Assembly: GCA_011503125.2 (NCBI GenBank)
Contig: WWBZ02000001.1
Coordinates: 3,286,001-3,350,000 of the forward strand
Direction: 5' to 3'
Length of the DNA stretch: 64,000 nt
From: Botryosphaeria dothidea
Lineage: Eukaryota > Ascomycota > Dothideomycetes > Botryosphaeriales > Botryosphaeriaceae
Shown here: positions 11,188 through 23,994 of the stretch, one piece after another
How the letters are laid out: every line of letters starts with the position of its first letter
Position numbering within the stretch: position 1 is the stretch's first letter
Position numbers and translations under genes: made by a program
The notes under the pieces: model-generated
Databases searched by the model: none
Told to the model about the DNA's origin: nothing
What the model saw: only the letters and a program-made list of their open reading frames with translations

Positions 11188-11707
11188 ATGGCCGGCCAAC
11201 CCACCAAAGAGAAGGTCAAGACCGGCGTCACCCACACGCTGCGGGCATGGGGAGGTACTTCATCATTTCTACGTCGTTACTGCTCTGGAGCTCCATAAAA
11301 AGTTGACTCGCAACCAGACAACCCGCTCCCCGCGACCCTGACGGCCACGCTCATCACCGCACAACACATGCGCCCCTTCCAGGCGCTGCCTATGCTCTTC
11401 CCTCCTGTCCTGCTCCTCTCAAGCTATATAAACGTCAACGGTTACAAAAAGGACTCCGCGGGCATCTCCGCCGCCTGGAGCGGCCTGTACGTGTTGCTAG
11501 CGGGGAGGAGGAAACATGTCAGTCGCCAACCTGCCCGTGGGAGACAATGCTGCCTTTACTGATACAAATTGTTCAATGCAGAAAATATACTCCAAGTTTG
11601 GCGCTAGGGGCATCGTCCGTGGCGCGACGCTGGGCTTGTGCGCCGCGAACTTGGTTGGTGGCGGATTGGCATATGTCTTTGGGAAGAGAGAGGAGGAAGA
11701 GTCATGA
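11188..11707 (+). CDS. Small conserved membrane protein, function unknown
   Basis: Three short exons, 11188-11254, 11318-11517 and 11582-11707, splice in frame to 130 residues. The start is MAGQPTKEKVKTGVTH. After the first junction the product continues through LPATLTATLITAQHMRPFQALPML. It has a hydrophobic segment near 45-56 (MLFPPVLLLSSY), a second near 70-83 (AAWSGLYVLLAGRR) and a third near 105-125 (GATLGLCAANLVGGGLAYVFG). The tail is acidic (KREEEES). The conserved-looking GYKKDSAGISAAWSGLY and KFGARGIVRGATLGLC blocks suggest a real protein family. I recall similar short hypothetical proteins in related fungi but cannot name the family. Organelle and function are unknown. Confidence 0.75.
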
Positions 11708-12047
11708 CGAAAGTCACATGGCCTACAAAGCGCGGCGAGGGGAACAGGTGATGATTTATAACAACAAGTGTAATATTACGTGTATAACCATGGGCGGCAG
11801 AAAAGGCGTGGAAGGATCAGTTGGTAGCATATTTCAATCGCGTGGGTTGGGAATAACAAGACTCACGAGTGATTTAACATTTCATACGTCTGTCATACAC
11901 TTTGAGTTGCCGTTCTATGCTACAATAAATCCCTTTCCGTTGCAGTTTGTCATTGATAAACGGCGTTCAAGTCATCTAGGACCTCCGGAACCCCATGTCA
12001 AAACGCCTCAAATGCAGAGCTTTACCCCCTAGCTTCCATAAGAGCAT
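11708..12047. other. Intergenic between convergent genes
   Basis: These 340 bp hold the converging 3' ends of the small membrane-protein gene and UFD2. The stretch is fairly AT-rich, with nothing else recognised. Confidence 0.5.
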
Positions 12048-15000
12048 CTAAGACGTGTCCATGGGTTCGCCACCTGCAGCCTGGGCAGCTTGTCTTGCAG
12101 CCTTCTTCTCTGCCCTGAAGGCGTCTATCTTTGCCTTCAACTCCGTGTTCGGAATGACATCCTCGATCTTCAGAGGTGCACGGTTGAAGGGGTCGTTGGG
12201 GTCGCTGAGCAGATGACTCTGAATGACACTGCGGTCGATAGTGATCTTGCTCTTCGGCAAGATAACAGGGTCTTTCATGATGTCGAAAATGAGCGGATCC
12301 AAGAACTCGTCCGGAATCTCGCCCAAATCGGCTTCTTCCTGTTCATCCATTTCCTTGGCCTCCTGAACCTGATGTGCCAGGTGCTCCCACTTTGCCAATT
12401 CCTCCTCCGACTTCAGGGCGAACTTCCTCATGATGTTGGTAGCCTTGTTGAAGTTCTCTGGTTTGTACGAGCGTCCATCACGGGCAACAGCCGTGCGGAA
12501 GTTCTCCTTGTCTTTGAGGTTCAGGTACACGTCGATGATCTCCGATAACATCGACTTGGCGTTGAAACCATACTCCTGCGGGTTCTCGACCTTCAGATTG
12601 GTCTGCTTCGGCCCGACGAGAGCATCGAGGTTATAGTCCAACATGTCAGCCAGTCGCTGTACGATTTCCGGCATGGTGAACGAATCACTCAGGGCCTCGG
12701 TAAAGAGCTTCAACATCGCCACCGTCTCGTTTGTCAGGCCCATATAGCTCTTCGCCCGTCCCTTGGCAGACTCGAGCGCTTCCTCTTTCTCCTTTCTAAT
12801 GTTCTCGTCAGGGATAGCGCCTGGATCGCGAAGTTCTTTGGTCAGATCATGGATCTGGGTAAATGCCGTGAAAGACTCGTCGAGCACGAAAGTAACATCG
12901 TTAAGGAGCAAGTTGACAAATCGAACGAAAAAATCCAAGTTGACCCTACAGGACTATTAGCGATGCTTGCACAGATTTTCAAGAGCTACTTACTTCGCCT
13001 CAGTTCCCAAATGCTCTCGGTACACGGGGTTGCCCCAGACGCACTTGATGACTTGGAAAATCTCGTATCTGATGTTGAATTTGTCGTAAAATTGAGTGTG
13101 TGCTCCAGTGCTTTCACACTCAATGTAGAACTGCATCAAGGCATGCAGGAGATTGTCAGTGGCGAATTTGGTTGCAAAAAGGAGATCTCCAAGCACCCCC
13201 TTGGACCTGCCGTGGAAAGGCAACGTTCCGTAGTAGAGAATGGTGACTAGACCAGACTTCAAGTAAGGGTTCTTGATGTACGCTGAGCTGCGGAGGAAGG
13301 TAAGGCAAATCATAATCAGCTCTTCGCACTGAGTCGAGGTAGCAATCTGAGGCATCATGCGGGTGATGAACTTGAAGTTGTCCACAACGTCCTCTAGAAA
13401 GTACTCTGGCAGGCACTTGAATGTTTCCGGCTGCTGTTCAGGGAGTGGAAGCTTGAGAGGCTTCTGAGGATACCCAGGACTAACAAGACGCAGCAACCAG
13501 ACAATGACATAGCGCATAAATTGCATGGCTCGGCCCTGAATGGTCTCGTCAAGCAGTACTCCCTGGGTTGCCAAAATGGTGCAGTGGGTGCGCTCAATCG
13601 CGTCCTTGTACTTCTTCAGCGCATTTTCGAAAAGTGTAAGTTGTGCTGGGTTCTATCGCAGAGTCAACAACCATTTGGAATCCGATTAGAGAATTGAATC
13701 TGGCTTACGTGGGCGTATTTGTGCCTCTCCGTCTCGAACTTCTCAAGTTCACGCTCCATCCACTTCAGGTCCTTTTGAAGCTGAGTAAGTTTGCTCTGAG
13801 CGGCTTCAGTTCCATAGTGGTGTGCAGCAACGGTCAAGAAGAAGCACTCCGAAATGAAATTATTTTCACCCTCAACCTTTGTGGCATAGAACTCGTCTGA
13901 GGCATGTTGGTCGGCGTTCATCTTCGTCTCGTCGCTGATATCCACTCGGGGGTTCCTTCTCAAATAATCAATATCAATACGATCGATTTTCGAGAAAGTG
14001 GAGTCCATGAACGGGTCGCAGAGCCTGTCAAGAATCACAGTGACATTGTTCATAAAGCCATCCGACGAAACTTGCTTCGCATCGACACGCATTGCACGAC
14101 GCTTGTGGTTCTTGTTGACCGTTGCTGCGAGCCAATCAAGCATGTTCGAACGAGAATCCTTTGCTCGAATGAAGCGGTTTGCAACGTCGAACAGTTCATC
14201 CTGGTGGGTTGAAAGAGTCATACGAAGGGCTCTCTGAGCGTTGACAATGACCGACCTGTCTCTTGTGCGTGAACCGGCAAAATAGTTTATGGCGACTTCG
14301 GCCTGGAGTGGGGAAAGCTTGAAGAAGGGACCCAGAAGAGTGTCATTCTCCAATCTAGGTGCTTCGATATCAGATGGCAAGAATATCGAAGACTGTGAGA
14401 GGGCGACGACCAGTGGAGGATATTGGGAAAAGTTACGGAGAGCCTACTCAAGTTAGCTCCTGGAGACGAGACACAGGCGATTTGCTGCGTACCAGCATAT
14501 AAGGCTTGAATTGATCATTCATGCTCTTCTTGGAAAGCTCATGGCTGAGCTCTTCCATCGCGCCGACCAACGCATCCTTGATGCTTTCATCTTCTTCAAA
14601 CCTGGAGACAGCCTCTGTCAAGAAGTCATGACAGATTCCGCGTTCATCTTCAGGGTCGTTCAACAAGTGCCGTGCTAAGGGGTTCGTTGCCCATGCATCC
14701 AAGCCAAACATGTCAGGCATGTTGACTGCGAACATGGTATAGCTCAAGGTGAGTCTACGAGTTTCCTTCAGCACTTCCCACCTCGCCGGATCGCTTTTGT
14801 CTGCTGTGGTTGCACCCCTCGAGACCCTAGAAGCACGCTTCCAGCATGACAGAAGATAGTCCAATGGCTTTCCATCGGGCCTGGTTGATGCCGCCTCCAA
14901 GATAGCCGCATCTAGCACGGTCGTGCTGAGCAGCAGCGGGCTTCCAGTATCCTCCAGATCGCCCTTCACTCCCGGAACGTAGGTCAGGCGATTACCATGT

Positions 15001-15473
15001 GCATCTTGAGTTTGTGCCTCATCCAGCGTTACTTTGAAGATATTGCTGAGTGTCCTATGTTGCCACACCTCCGGGCTCTCTGGGACCGCAGCGGGACGTG
15101 GCCGCGGCCGCGACTCAGTCTCATTATCACGTTTCTGAGGCAACGAAGTCTGAGCCTTCTGGGTGATGTTGATCCTGGGAGCAGCGGCCTGCGCCTCTGG
15201 TCTAGCGGCGGATTGCGAACTCGATACGGTAGCGGGCGTTGTGGCGGGCTTGGGACTAGCTGTCTGACCGGGCTGCGGCGTCGAAACAGGCGACGGGGCT
15301 GTGCCGGATGCGCTACTAGATTCAGCAGGAACTGGGGAAGCTGGGGCAGAAGATTGCCCGCCGAGCTTCGCAAGACGCTTGTTGCGGATCTACTCAGCTG
15401 TATCAGCGCAACGCTGGCGGAATGGGCAAGCGGGGCAACGTACCTTATCCGCGTCAGACTGCGCGTCGGACAT
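12048..15473 (-). CDS. UFD2: Ubiquitin conjugation factor E4 (U-box ligase Ufd2)
   Basis: Ufd2 lengthens ubiquitin chains on substrates delivered with Cdc48, feeding them to the proteasome. Five exons (15473-15444, 15389-14493, 14443-13709, 13652-12994, 12945-12048) give 1072 residues, normal for the family. The first exon codes for only ten residues (MSDAQSDADK). A disordered Ser/Pro/Ala-rich N-terminus precedes the Ufd2 core of helical repeats, with recognisable blocks such as FKPYMLALRNFSQYPPLV. The U-box near 982-1055 reads IPDEFLDPLIFDIMKDPVILP and later DPNDPFNRAPL. The four introns are 48-56 nt with good donors and acceptors, and all phases agree. It is transcribed away from the Rho1 gene. 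Confidence 0.95.
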
Positions 15474-17382
15474 GACGATCAATACCTGCTCGCGGCCTCT
15501 AGAAGGAAGATCTAATGTCGAGTGCGGCGGGCGCAGCTGGCGGGGTGGATGTGAAGATGTGGTTGAGAGGTGGGCGTTGGACTTAGAGCTGTAACGAGGT
15601 GCACCTGAGCTAGGCGCGATGATGTACCGCACGGCACCAGGCACCCGCTCCCTGGATCCCGCCCGCACTTTGTCGCTAAACTCCGCGCCTAAGGTGGGTA
15701 AAACAGCGGATGCTGCTTGGATATAATAGCAGCAGGCCGTTTATCTCTTATTTTTGTTTGGCCACATTCACTTGCTCAGGAGGCATTTTGCTCTCTGCAG
15801 TCGTAACGGATTTGCCATACTGCATACTGCATCTCCCGGGCTGCGTTTTCACCGTCGAAAGCGTTCGAATGTAGAAGTGCTTTTATTACTAACCATTCCG
15901 CGGCTTGCTCGACCCCAGCTTTGTCTGCTTTGCACTTCTCCCAAGACGGGGGTCAGGCAGGGGTGGATAGCGGTCAACCCTAAGTTTACATGATTTCGGG
16001 GAAGCGGTAGTCCGCATGCTTGCCAACTGCCCCCTTCACCGCACACGCAGCTTACATGTTGAGGAAATCCAAATCAGTTCGGAATCGAGTCCGCCAGCCA
16101 GAAAAGCTCACCGATCTGCCAGCTTCAGAAACAGCGGCGGGCGATCCGGCTCGCCAAACGCCTTGTGAGCGCCGTCGGGCCTGCAAATCGAGTTGATTAC
16201 CTGAGCGTGCGAAAAACTGGGGAAGCCAATAGCAGCAGTGGGTCCTCAGCCCTGCAGATTGCACCGGTGACGGCCGTGGTATCCAGGCGCGGCGGGCTGC
16301 CACGGTCAACAGGCGTCGTATCCCTTAAGAGACGACTGCCGAATGGGGCAGGATTGCAGTGTCAGAGGCCGTTCTCATCCACGCCCGCCAACCGCTGCAG
16401 CGGGCGATCGGCGCCGCTGCTCGTGCATAAGGCTGCCACTCAGCCTGTGCCCCGAGGGCGCGCGGTCGTCAGCATTGCGTTGATCCGGCGTCCAGCGCCC
16501 GTCGAGAGATGGAGAGCAATTCCGGGCAGTGCGAGCCGGGCGCGGCCGACGGCATGGAAATGAGGCCCGGCAAGGGAAGGGCGAGGAGCGGAGCACTGTT
16601 TTTCGTACTCGGCAGCGCCCCGAAGCGGAGGCTCGCCACGAGCAGCGCGCCTGCCCGCCAGCGAGCGCTACTACTGCTAATGCTGCTCATCAGGTTGTGT
16701 GCTGGTCGTGCACAAAGACGTGCTGCGTCGCTCCAGGCTCCGGCGCCAAGCGGGGAGGACTGCAGCTGGCCCGGGGGCGGCCAGGCAACGCTCGCGCCGG
16801 CGCTGCCCTGCGACGTGGACTGCGTCGGCGCCGGGCGGTGATGTCAAGAGGGTCCCCAGCGCCCGGCGCGGTCGCACCTGGAAAACATGCCACGGAGAGG
16901 GCGCCACGTGAGGCTTGAGGGAGAGCACGGCGGAGGCGTGGGCGGAGGCAGTTAGCCTGCTTGTTGCTCTGCGGCGTGATTCATCGTTATCTGCTGGCCC
17001 GATGAGGGCGGCCCTAGCCGAAAGGGGGCGGCGGTGGTAGAGAGGACGTTGCCTGCCCAGCAACAGCCAGCGGCAGCTCTGCGTCTCGCTCCTCTCGCTC
17101 GAAACACACCCTCTCTCTCCTGCACCTGCTCCGTCCTCACGCGCGCATCCCGCCTGCACCGCCATCGCCAAAGCCACCGCCCGGAGCAGCTTTGACCGCC
17201 CCCTTAGTCCAAAAGACGTATTTGCGGCTGTGCTGTTTGTTAGCCCCAGAAAGTCAGTACGCCTCGCTCCGACCTTTACCTCCCGCGACACTCAACCACT
17301 TCCTCCCCCGACATCACCGTCCTCCATCCACCCGCGCCATCTCCCACGCCTCGACCGCCCGCCTTCCTAACAACTCGCACAG
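15474..17382. promoter_or_regulatory. 1.9-kb divergent region between UFD2 and RHO1
   Basis: This GC-rich stretch contains the promoters of two outward-facing genes, and probably a long RHO1 leader, because the last ~200 bp are C/T-rich. Several long frames are open on both strands between 16,165 and 17,290. They show no domain, no consistent frame and no splice logic, so I read them as chance. Confidence 0.5.
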
Positions 17383-18284
17383 ATGGCTGAGATCCGTCGC
17401 AAGCTCGTCATCGTCGGTGACGGTGCGTGTGGAAAGACCTGCTTGCTCATGTGAGTGCCTCCCCGTTGTCCGCCGCGCTGCACCCCAGCTCGCCGCCGCC
17501 TCCTGACCCGCTGCTAACTGCTGCCGCTCACCAGCGTCTTCTCCAAGGGCACCTTCCCTGAGGTCAGCATTCCCTCTGTCCCCACGGCCGCCGAGCCCAC
17601 CCCGGGCGTCAGCTCCGCCGAGAGCCTTCCGATCGTCGTCTGGCCCGACGCTTGAGCGCATCGATGCTGATAGTGCGAGCAGGTCTACGTGCCCACCGTT
17701 TTCGAGAACTATGTTGCCGACGTCGAGGTCGATGGAAAGCACGTCGAACTAGCGCTATGGGATACCGCCGGTCAGGAGGATTACGACCGTCTCCGCCCGC
17801 TTTCGTACCCCGACTCGCATGTTATCCTCATCTGCTTCGCCGTTGACTCGCCCGATTCTCTCGACAACGTCCAGGAGAAGGTTTGCCACCCGTTCGCTGA
17901 CTACCTGCTCGCTGTTTGCTGACGGGGCCCGACCGCAGTGGATTTCCGAGGTTCTGCACTTCTGTCAGGGCCTGCCCATCATCCTCGTCGGCTGCAAGAA
18001 GGACTTGCGCTACGACCAGAAGACCATCGAGGAGCTGCACAAGACTTCGCAGAAGCCCGTGACTCCTGAGCAGGTAAGGCTCCTCCCGCCCGCTGCGGAG
18101 AGGGTACGACGGCTTGCTGACAGCCCCGCTCCAGGCCGAAGACGTCCGCAAGAAGATCGGCGCGCTCAAGTACCTCGAGTGCTCGGCCAAGACCAACGAA
18201 GGCGTCCGCGAAGTTTTCGAGCACGCAACGCGCGCCGCGCTGCTCACCCGCAAGAAGGAGAAGAAGAAGTGCAGCATCTTGTAA
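17383..18284 (+). CDS. RHO1: Rho-family GTPase Rho1
   Basis: Rho1 controls beta-1,3-glucan synthase, protein kinase C signalling and actin polarity at the plasma membrane. Five exons (17383-17450, 17535-17562, 17683-17880, 17939-18073, 18135-18284) give 192 residues. The P-loop GDGACGKT is at 12-19, the effector loop [12 protein letters not shown] follows, and then [18 protein letters not shown], the TKxD-type motif GCKKDLR and the ECSAKT motif. The last four residues are CSIL, a CaaL box for geranylgeranylation, preceded by a lysine stretch (RKKEKKK). Exon 2 codes for barely nine residues. No key residue is altered, so the gene should be functional. Confidence 0.97.
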
Positions 18285-21096
18285 ATTAGCCAGGCGAACT
18301 AACCGCCACGGCTGCTTCGTCGGGTGTCTACGCTTGGCCGGCTCATCCGTGGCTTGTGACACTGGGCTCATAACCTCGAACGAAGCTCAACGCGAATGAT
18401 GGAGTACGGTGAATGAAGACAAGCGTGGACGCTTCTCTGAGTTACATGGTCCATTCCACATACTAGAGCTTCTCATTCTCGGCAACCTGAGGCGTTCATC
18501 TTGCGCAGGGCTTTCGGATTCAAACAACCGGCAGGAGTCTTCAGTGTGGAAGTCAGATCTCAGGTTAACGAGTAGCGGGTTTGATGGCCTCGGAAATGAT
18601 GTAGGATTATGCGTTTTCCCCCACCCCAGTACATCCTTCGATCATTCCGTACCACTCATCTCGTGCCTGGTCGCTTAACTTGGTCTGGGAATTGGAGGCA
18701 CCTTTCTTTTTCTCTAGCAAAACGCTGGAAACCCTTTTTTCGATTGTTGGTGTGTGTGTGTGCTTTGCTGGTTTCCTTTCTGGTCTTGTCCTGTCATCTT
18801 GCGCATAGGAGGTGTAATAGTTTCTACTAAATAGGCGTCTCAATCGATCCTTTGAACCCAGCGTGAAGACGCTATGGATCGACGCAATCTGCACGAAATT
18901 CTGAGCCCAAGATTCGCACATGTCTCCGGTGGCCGTGACGCTCGCCTTGGCTCAGCTGGCTTTGGTCGTGAAGTGCGTCGGTGATTCCCCCATATTCCAT
19001 GTTGCGAGTCAGGATACCAAGACTGTATGGGCAACCCCCTATTCGGATGGGGGAGGGAGTGTACGGAGATGGGACTTTCCAAGACAGCGAGCAGCCAATT
19101 TTTCGGCGCCACCGGGCGGGAGGATATTGGATTATCGAATGTCTCGCCGCTCACACTGCCGCCTTTTCTTTCTTTCCCAAGCGGTAGGTCTGTGTGTAGG
19201 GTTCGGCGCTTTCAATTATGCATGGGTACTGTGCTCATCAAACCTTCTCTCTCGTCGGCCAAAATTTTCGGCAGCGCAATGACAGATGAGGTCAATGTGA
19301 GGAAAGGCGTTGCCGTTAGCCGTTTTCCCACAGGCACTTCCTCAGCACTACCTGGACGCTACGCCGCAGTTGCCGTGGAAAGACCCACAAGCCGAGAGGG
19401 GAGGCCTGACGCGCGTCTGCCTGCGCAGCTCTCTCAGTACACACGCATTCCATGATCAGCTGAAATCGCAGCAAAAGTCGACCCGGGAGTCAACCTCGCT
19501 GCCTGCACTTTTTGTTGGCGGACGACTGGTGTCCAATTAGGCTGACGATCGCCCACTTTTTTCTGTGCCCGCAATCCTTCCGCCGTCCCTCGGGACTTTT
19601 GGGGGGCGACAAGCGCAGCAGTCCCGCGGGACTTGGCTCAAGGAAAGCTGTTATCATTTTCCCATTCTACAATCTTGCGGCTCGCTTGATGGGGGAAATC
19701 GGGGGGAAGTGCTATTTTTAAAACCGGGGATCAATGCAAACCGTAGGAACAAGTAGCCACGTCCGATAGAAAGTGGTCCTTTTGCTACCGTATGAGGGCA
19801 TGGGGACATGCGTAAACGAACGGGGGGAAAGCTTGGCTCCCTTCCTGCGCAAACGCCCTGGGCGTGCGCCGTACCGTCCGCAGCTACACGAAGATCTGAT
19901 GCGGCCGACAGAGGGGCGCGCAGAAGGTGAGATAGACGTTTCTGTGGCGTCCGCTCGCCGTTTGGCCTTTTCTCGCTCTTCATGAGCAAGGAGCATGTTC
20001 GTGCTGTGCTACCCTTGTTGGTTAGGCAGGTCGCCGGGGAGGCATTCAAGTTTCTCTCAGAGCGGCTGGCTGGCTCCGCCTCCGCCTCGCCTCGCCTCGC
20101 CTTTTCCTCCCGGCTCCTGCATCCTTGTCTGCGTGTTTTAAGCCCCCCCCCAATTGCCCGTCCTCCCTTCGCTGTGCGTTCTGCCGGCCTAGGGCCAGTC
20201 TCGACCGCCGGAGTGACGCTGCGCCCTACGCACCCATGGAACAATGCTTGTTCCCGTACAGAGCTGCATGTGAATCTCATGATTTCACGCTCACATGTTA
20301 TTCCAGCATGGCAAGATCGTCCACATTTCAGATAAAGCAAAAAACCGATCCGCAGCGTATGCATACCTCATTGGACACATGACAAGCCACGTCAAGGTTG
20401 CTTATCCGATACCTTTTTCCCTTTCATTCTTCGCCGCGTTTTATATGCATGTACCCGTCGCGCTACATCTCCCTTAGCCGTCTCTCTACACCCCCTGCCC
20501 CGGCAAAGCAACTCCCGGGTTTCTGCCAGATCCGCGCCCGCGCTGATGCGGAGGCGGGACAGGGTGTGCCAGGCGGGTCCTCGAGGCCATTGCCGAGGCC
20601 GGGGGTATTTGACCTCCTGGAGCACCCTGACCCAGCACGTCAGTGTAGAGAGTTTCCACAGCATAAGTCTAGCCAAAAGGACGTCTTGGGAGCAGGAGAA
20701 CCCGCATCGCTTTAGGGAGACAATCAAAGCGCGACCAATCGATAAGACCGTGTGGGCGTACATTCGAAACTCCGCCACTCAGAGCAGTCGCCCAGAAATT
20801 CCGGTCAGCCCTGATAGGTGAGATTTATGGGGTAGCAGTTGCTCTGCATGGAGAAAGAAGGGCGAGCTGAAAGAAGCAAGATCCGCCCGGACTTAACACG
20901 GACGATCCCCGAGACAGGCCGTCGTCCTGTACGACGCCGATCCAACAAGCACTGCAACACCAACTGTAAGTACTTTGGATGTGAGCGTCCCGGAAATTGA
21001 TTACATTTACGTCCGGGTGAATGTTTCAACTCCCCAGGGCTTTGCCAACTTACAAAGTCTCATTCCTTTTCCCGGACGAATAACCAGCTTCCATCC
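18285..21096. other. 2.8-kb gene-free stretch
   Basis: The region downstream of RHO1 contains no supported gene. A GT microsatellite lies near 18750-18760. Base composition alternates between GC-rich and moderate. Frames of 70-240 codons are open on both strands without any family signature. Confidence 0.45.
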
Positions 21097-22225
21097 TCAA
21101 ACTGCAGCTGCACTTTCGGACATCTCACTTCTATCATTCACGGCGCCAAGACTTCGAATCGTCTCCTGATCCAGCCGGTGGAACAACAACGCAATCGTCG
21201 AAGATTTCCAATGGCCCTTCCATTCCTGTTTCTGCGTCTGCAGCGTCGTCACCGCCATGAACGCCACCGTCGACACGTACAGAGCAACAGGTAGGCCAAT
21301 CTAGCCCCAGTGGGCCTATCCTTCAACGTAGCTGCTGCCCCGCGCATCGCCCGTCGCCCGGATCGCGGCGCTGGGCGAGATGGTCAAGCCCTCTATGTAT
21401 TGGTTGATCGTCGTCACGTTCGCCGTCCCGTTGTGGTACAGCCCGTAATGCTTTGCTCGTGGAATTTCCTTCCCGGTCGTCAGGATCGGAGATGAGATCA
21501 GATATATCCCTATAGGAATGGCAAACTTCCAAAGTCGAGAATGTGACCCCAGAATCATGCGGAAATGTGCAGTTTCCTGTCGGACAGTGCCCTGCTATGC
21601 TTTCAGAGGTGTTTGCAGGAGGAGCCAAAAGACCAGTGTATACGGCAACTGGTTCAAAACCATTGAACCCTGATCCAATGCTAGGGTTGTATCCAGTGTA
21701 GTTGTTCATCCTTGGTGCTCTTGCTGTCATGTTCGGAACAGGTTGCATACACTTTTAGTATTGGACAACAGCCTATGAACTCTTACTACGGCTTCATGCT
21801 TAATAATAATGATAAGAAAAATGCTCTCTAAGGTCTCCTACTGGCTGTATCTATTGTATCCAAGTCCATCAATTTACGTGGCTTGCGGAACCATGACCAT
21901 TTCAACTCTCTTATTCCTACTATCTGTGAGTATCCTTGTCCCTTTCAATACGAGGTGCTCCATCGTTACCTTGTGCGATCGGTATTATCAGAGAAGCCTT
22001 GAACATGGCGGGTAGCATGGCAATCAAGAAGTTGATGGCAAGGAAATCCGGCCATTGAGAAAGCGGCCGGCCATCGTGAATGAGCAGTGTGATTGCTATG
22101 GCGGCTAAAGTCGCAGCTGCCAATTTGCAACTCAGGATACGCACATAATCTTCTGAATGTCTTTCAGAGACCGTCATTGTGGCATTTTGGAAAGAAAACA
22201 TGCATGTACCGAGATTCAATGGCAC
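21097..22225 (-). pseudogene. Decayed DUF3176-family membrane protein gene
   Basis: Three separated pieces in the right order resemble one DUF3176 protein, a fungal multi-pass membrane family of unknown function. The N-terminal piece (about 22225-21960) has the membrane block LAAIAITLLIHDGRPLSQWPDF. The middle piece (about 21748-21480) has the block HCPTGNCTFP...VCHSYRDISDLI and then needs a frame change to reach the piece with YGLYHNGTANVTTINQYIEGL. The C-terminal piece (about 21310-21097) has the block VALYVSTVAFMA and WKSSTIALLFHRLDQET. An in-frame TAG precedes the last piece, and the segment expected between the first two pieces is missing. Introns could explain part of this, but not the frame change within the middle piece. 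Confidence 0.62.
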
Positions 22226-23994
22226 GAAGATAAGTGCTAGTCAGACTACTTAATGCAAGCCCCAACTGCGGTTATCCCAATGATGTCAGCGGTCCTCTGC
22301 TGTACAACGTCAGATGCGCCAAGAGATGATATGCTGCTGGCATTATGGGGGCCAATGTTGTTGGTTTGAATACCGGGGTGGTACTGCAGCCGACGTTTAG
22401 CGCTGCATGCGATATCTCCGAAGAAATACTAGACAAAACTCGGGCCAAGGAGACCGTTCCCAAGAGCCGGAGAATTCGTCTAGGTTTAAAAATTCAATAC
22501 ACCTGCCTCTCGACGAGCGCTTCAATCCTCGATGGAGTCATATCTATGGAAGGTCAATCCCGATAACTTGAGCAAGACTGAACCTGAGGAATGGAATGTC
22601 GCAGCCAAATTGGGATTACTAGAGCAGGAAAGCGCTGTGATACATGTTCCAAGCCCCAGTTTCATTGGAAAGAGAATCAATGGTGGGTAAAGACCTGCTA
22701 CTCATCCCCACGCCTGTAAATTTTTTTTTTTTGGCGTGCGCCAACCACGACAAATACATACTTGAGGCCATCGGGTCTGGGCAGAGCTTACGCGCAGCTT
22801 ACATCCCGCACTCTCCTGCACGTCAATCCAAAGTACCGGAGAAACTACTGAAAGGCGTTAGCTGCATATCAAACGCTGCTCTCCCGTACCCTGTCTTGCC
22901 TGTTCGTGCCTTGGCGGCAACAAATGGAGACACATCTTCCGGCGCTTGTCGTGGCCTTGGATCTTGGAACAGCTCGAAACCGTCCCACAACATGAGCAGC
23001 ACCTAGGTAGACCCCAAAAGTCAGAGGGTTTGTTGGTTCCGCCTGTTCGATATTGTATAATTTCTTTTTGCTTCCTCAGAAACCGCTTCAATCTACGGCT
23101 AACTCATAAGATAGACTTTCTGTTTGGCGAGATGATCATATATAGCCCCTCATGAACCGTTCACCCAACGAACGGTGCGCTTGTCGCATTGGTCGTTGTC
23201 CCGGCAGCGCTGCTCTGATGAAGAAAATAAAATGAACAACAGATTACGAGAAGACGAAACACAGCCCACCGTTTCCACGGAAAGAAAGCCAAAGATTCTG
23301 ATATGTTCCAAGGTTTCGGCAGTTGACCCTGCTCGTTTTGCTTGGCACATTGGACGTTCCAGAACGGTCTGCGCTCAGGCATTACAGTTGGGTATTGCGG
23401 CCGATGGTTAGCGCCCGGAATCATCGCTGCGTAGGTAGTTGGAGCACTCGTCCGGACGTGAACGTGATTTTCGCCTAGCGACAAGAGCGTTCGGATGAAG
23501 GCTTCGTCTCCCCATGATGGCTCTATATCGTGCTTTGGCCTGCTGTCTAGTTACATCACCATTCGCGTGAAACATCATCTGCAGTACACAGATGTAAAAA
23601 ACGTTCCTGAACACCAAGACCCACCGGTAAAATGAAAACCGGGAACCAGGCAACGGAAGATGTATAAGTGAAACGACGGCCCGCACCTACTCTTTCAGCA
23701 GGAAGCCAATCAGGATTCTGAACTACAGCGTCGTATGATACTCCATACAATCTAGAGAAAAGAAGAATTCAAGGCTGCGCCGTTGAACGCCCTCGCTGGA
23801 AGGAATATCGAGACGGATGACTCGACCAAAAGGCCCTATCCACTATGCTCCCATGAGACAGTAAAAGTACGCCGTATATGCTTTGAGGTCTCCATGTCTA
23901 TGATCGTCTGAAGCAGAAAAGAGATGGGGCAAAAGTACCACAATGCCCACAATGAACTCACCGAACTCCCTACGACACCCATTCACAGCACCGC
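22226..23994. other. 1.8-kb gene-free stretch
   Basis: Between the DUF3176 relic and the stop of the sugar transporter nothing was recognised. Short frames are open on both strands without family features. Confidence 0.45.

Noticed and set aside
16165..17291. Several overlapping open frames upstream of RHO1
   Set aside because: GC-rich chance frames on both strands; no signal peptide, domain or splice logic.
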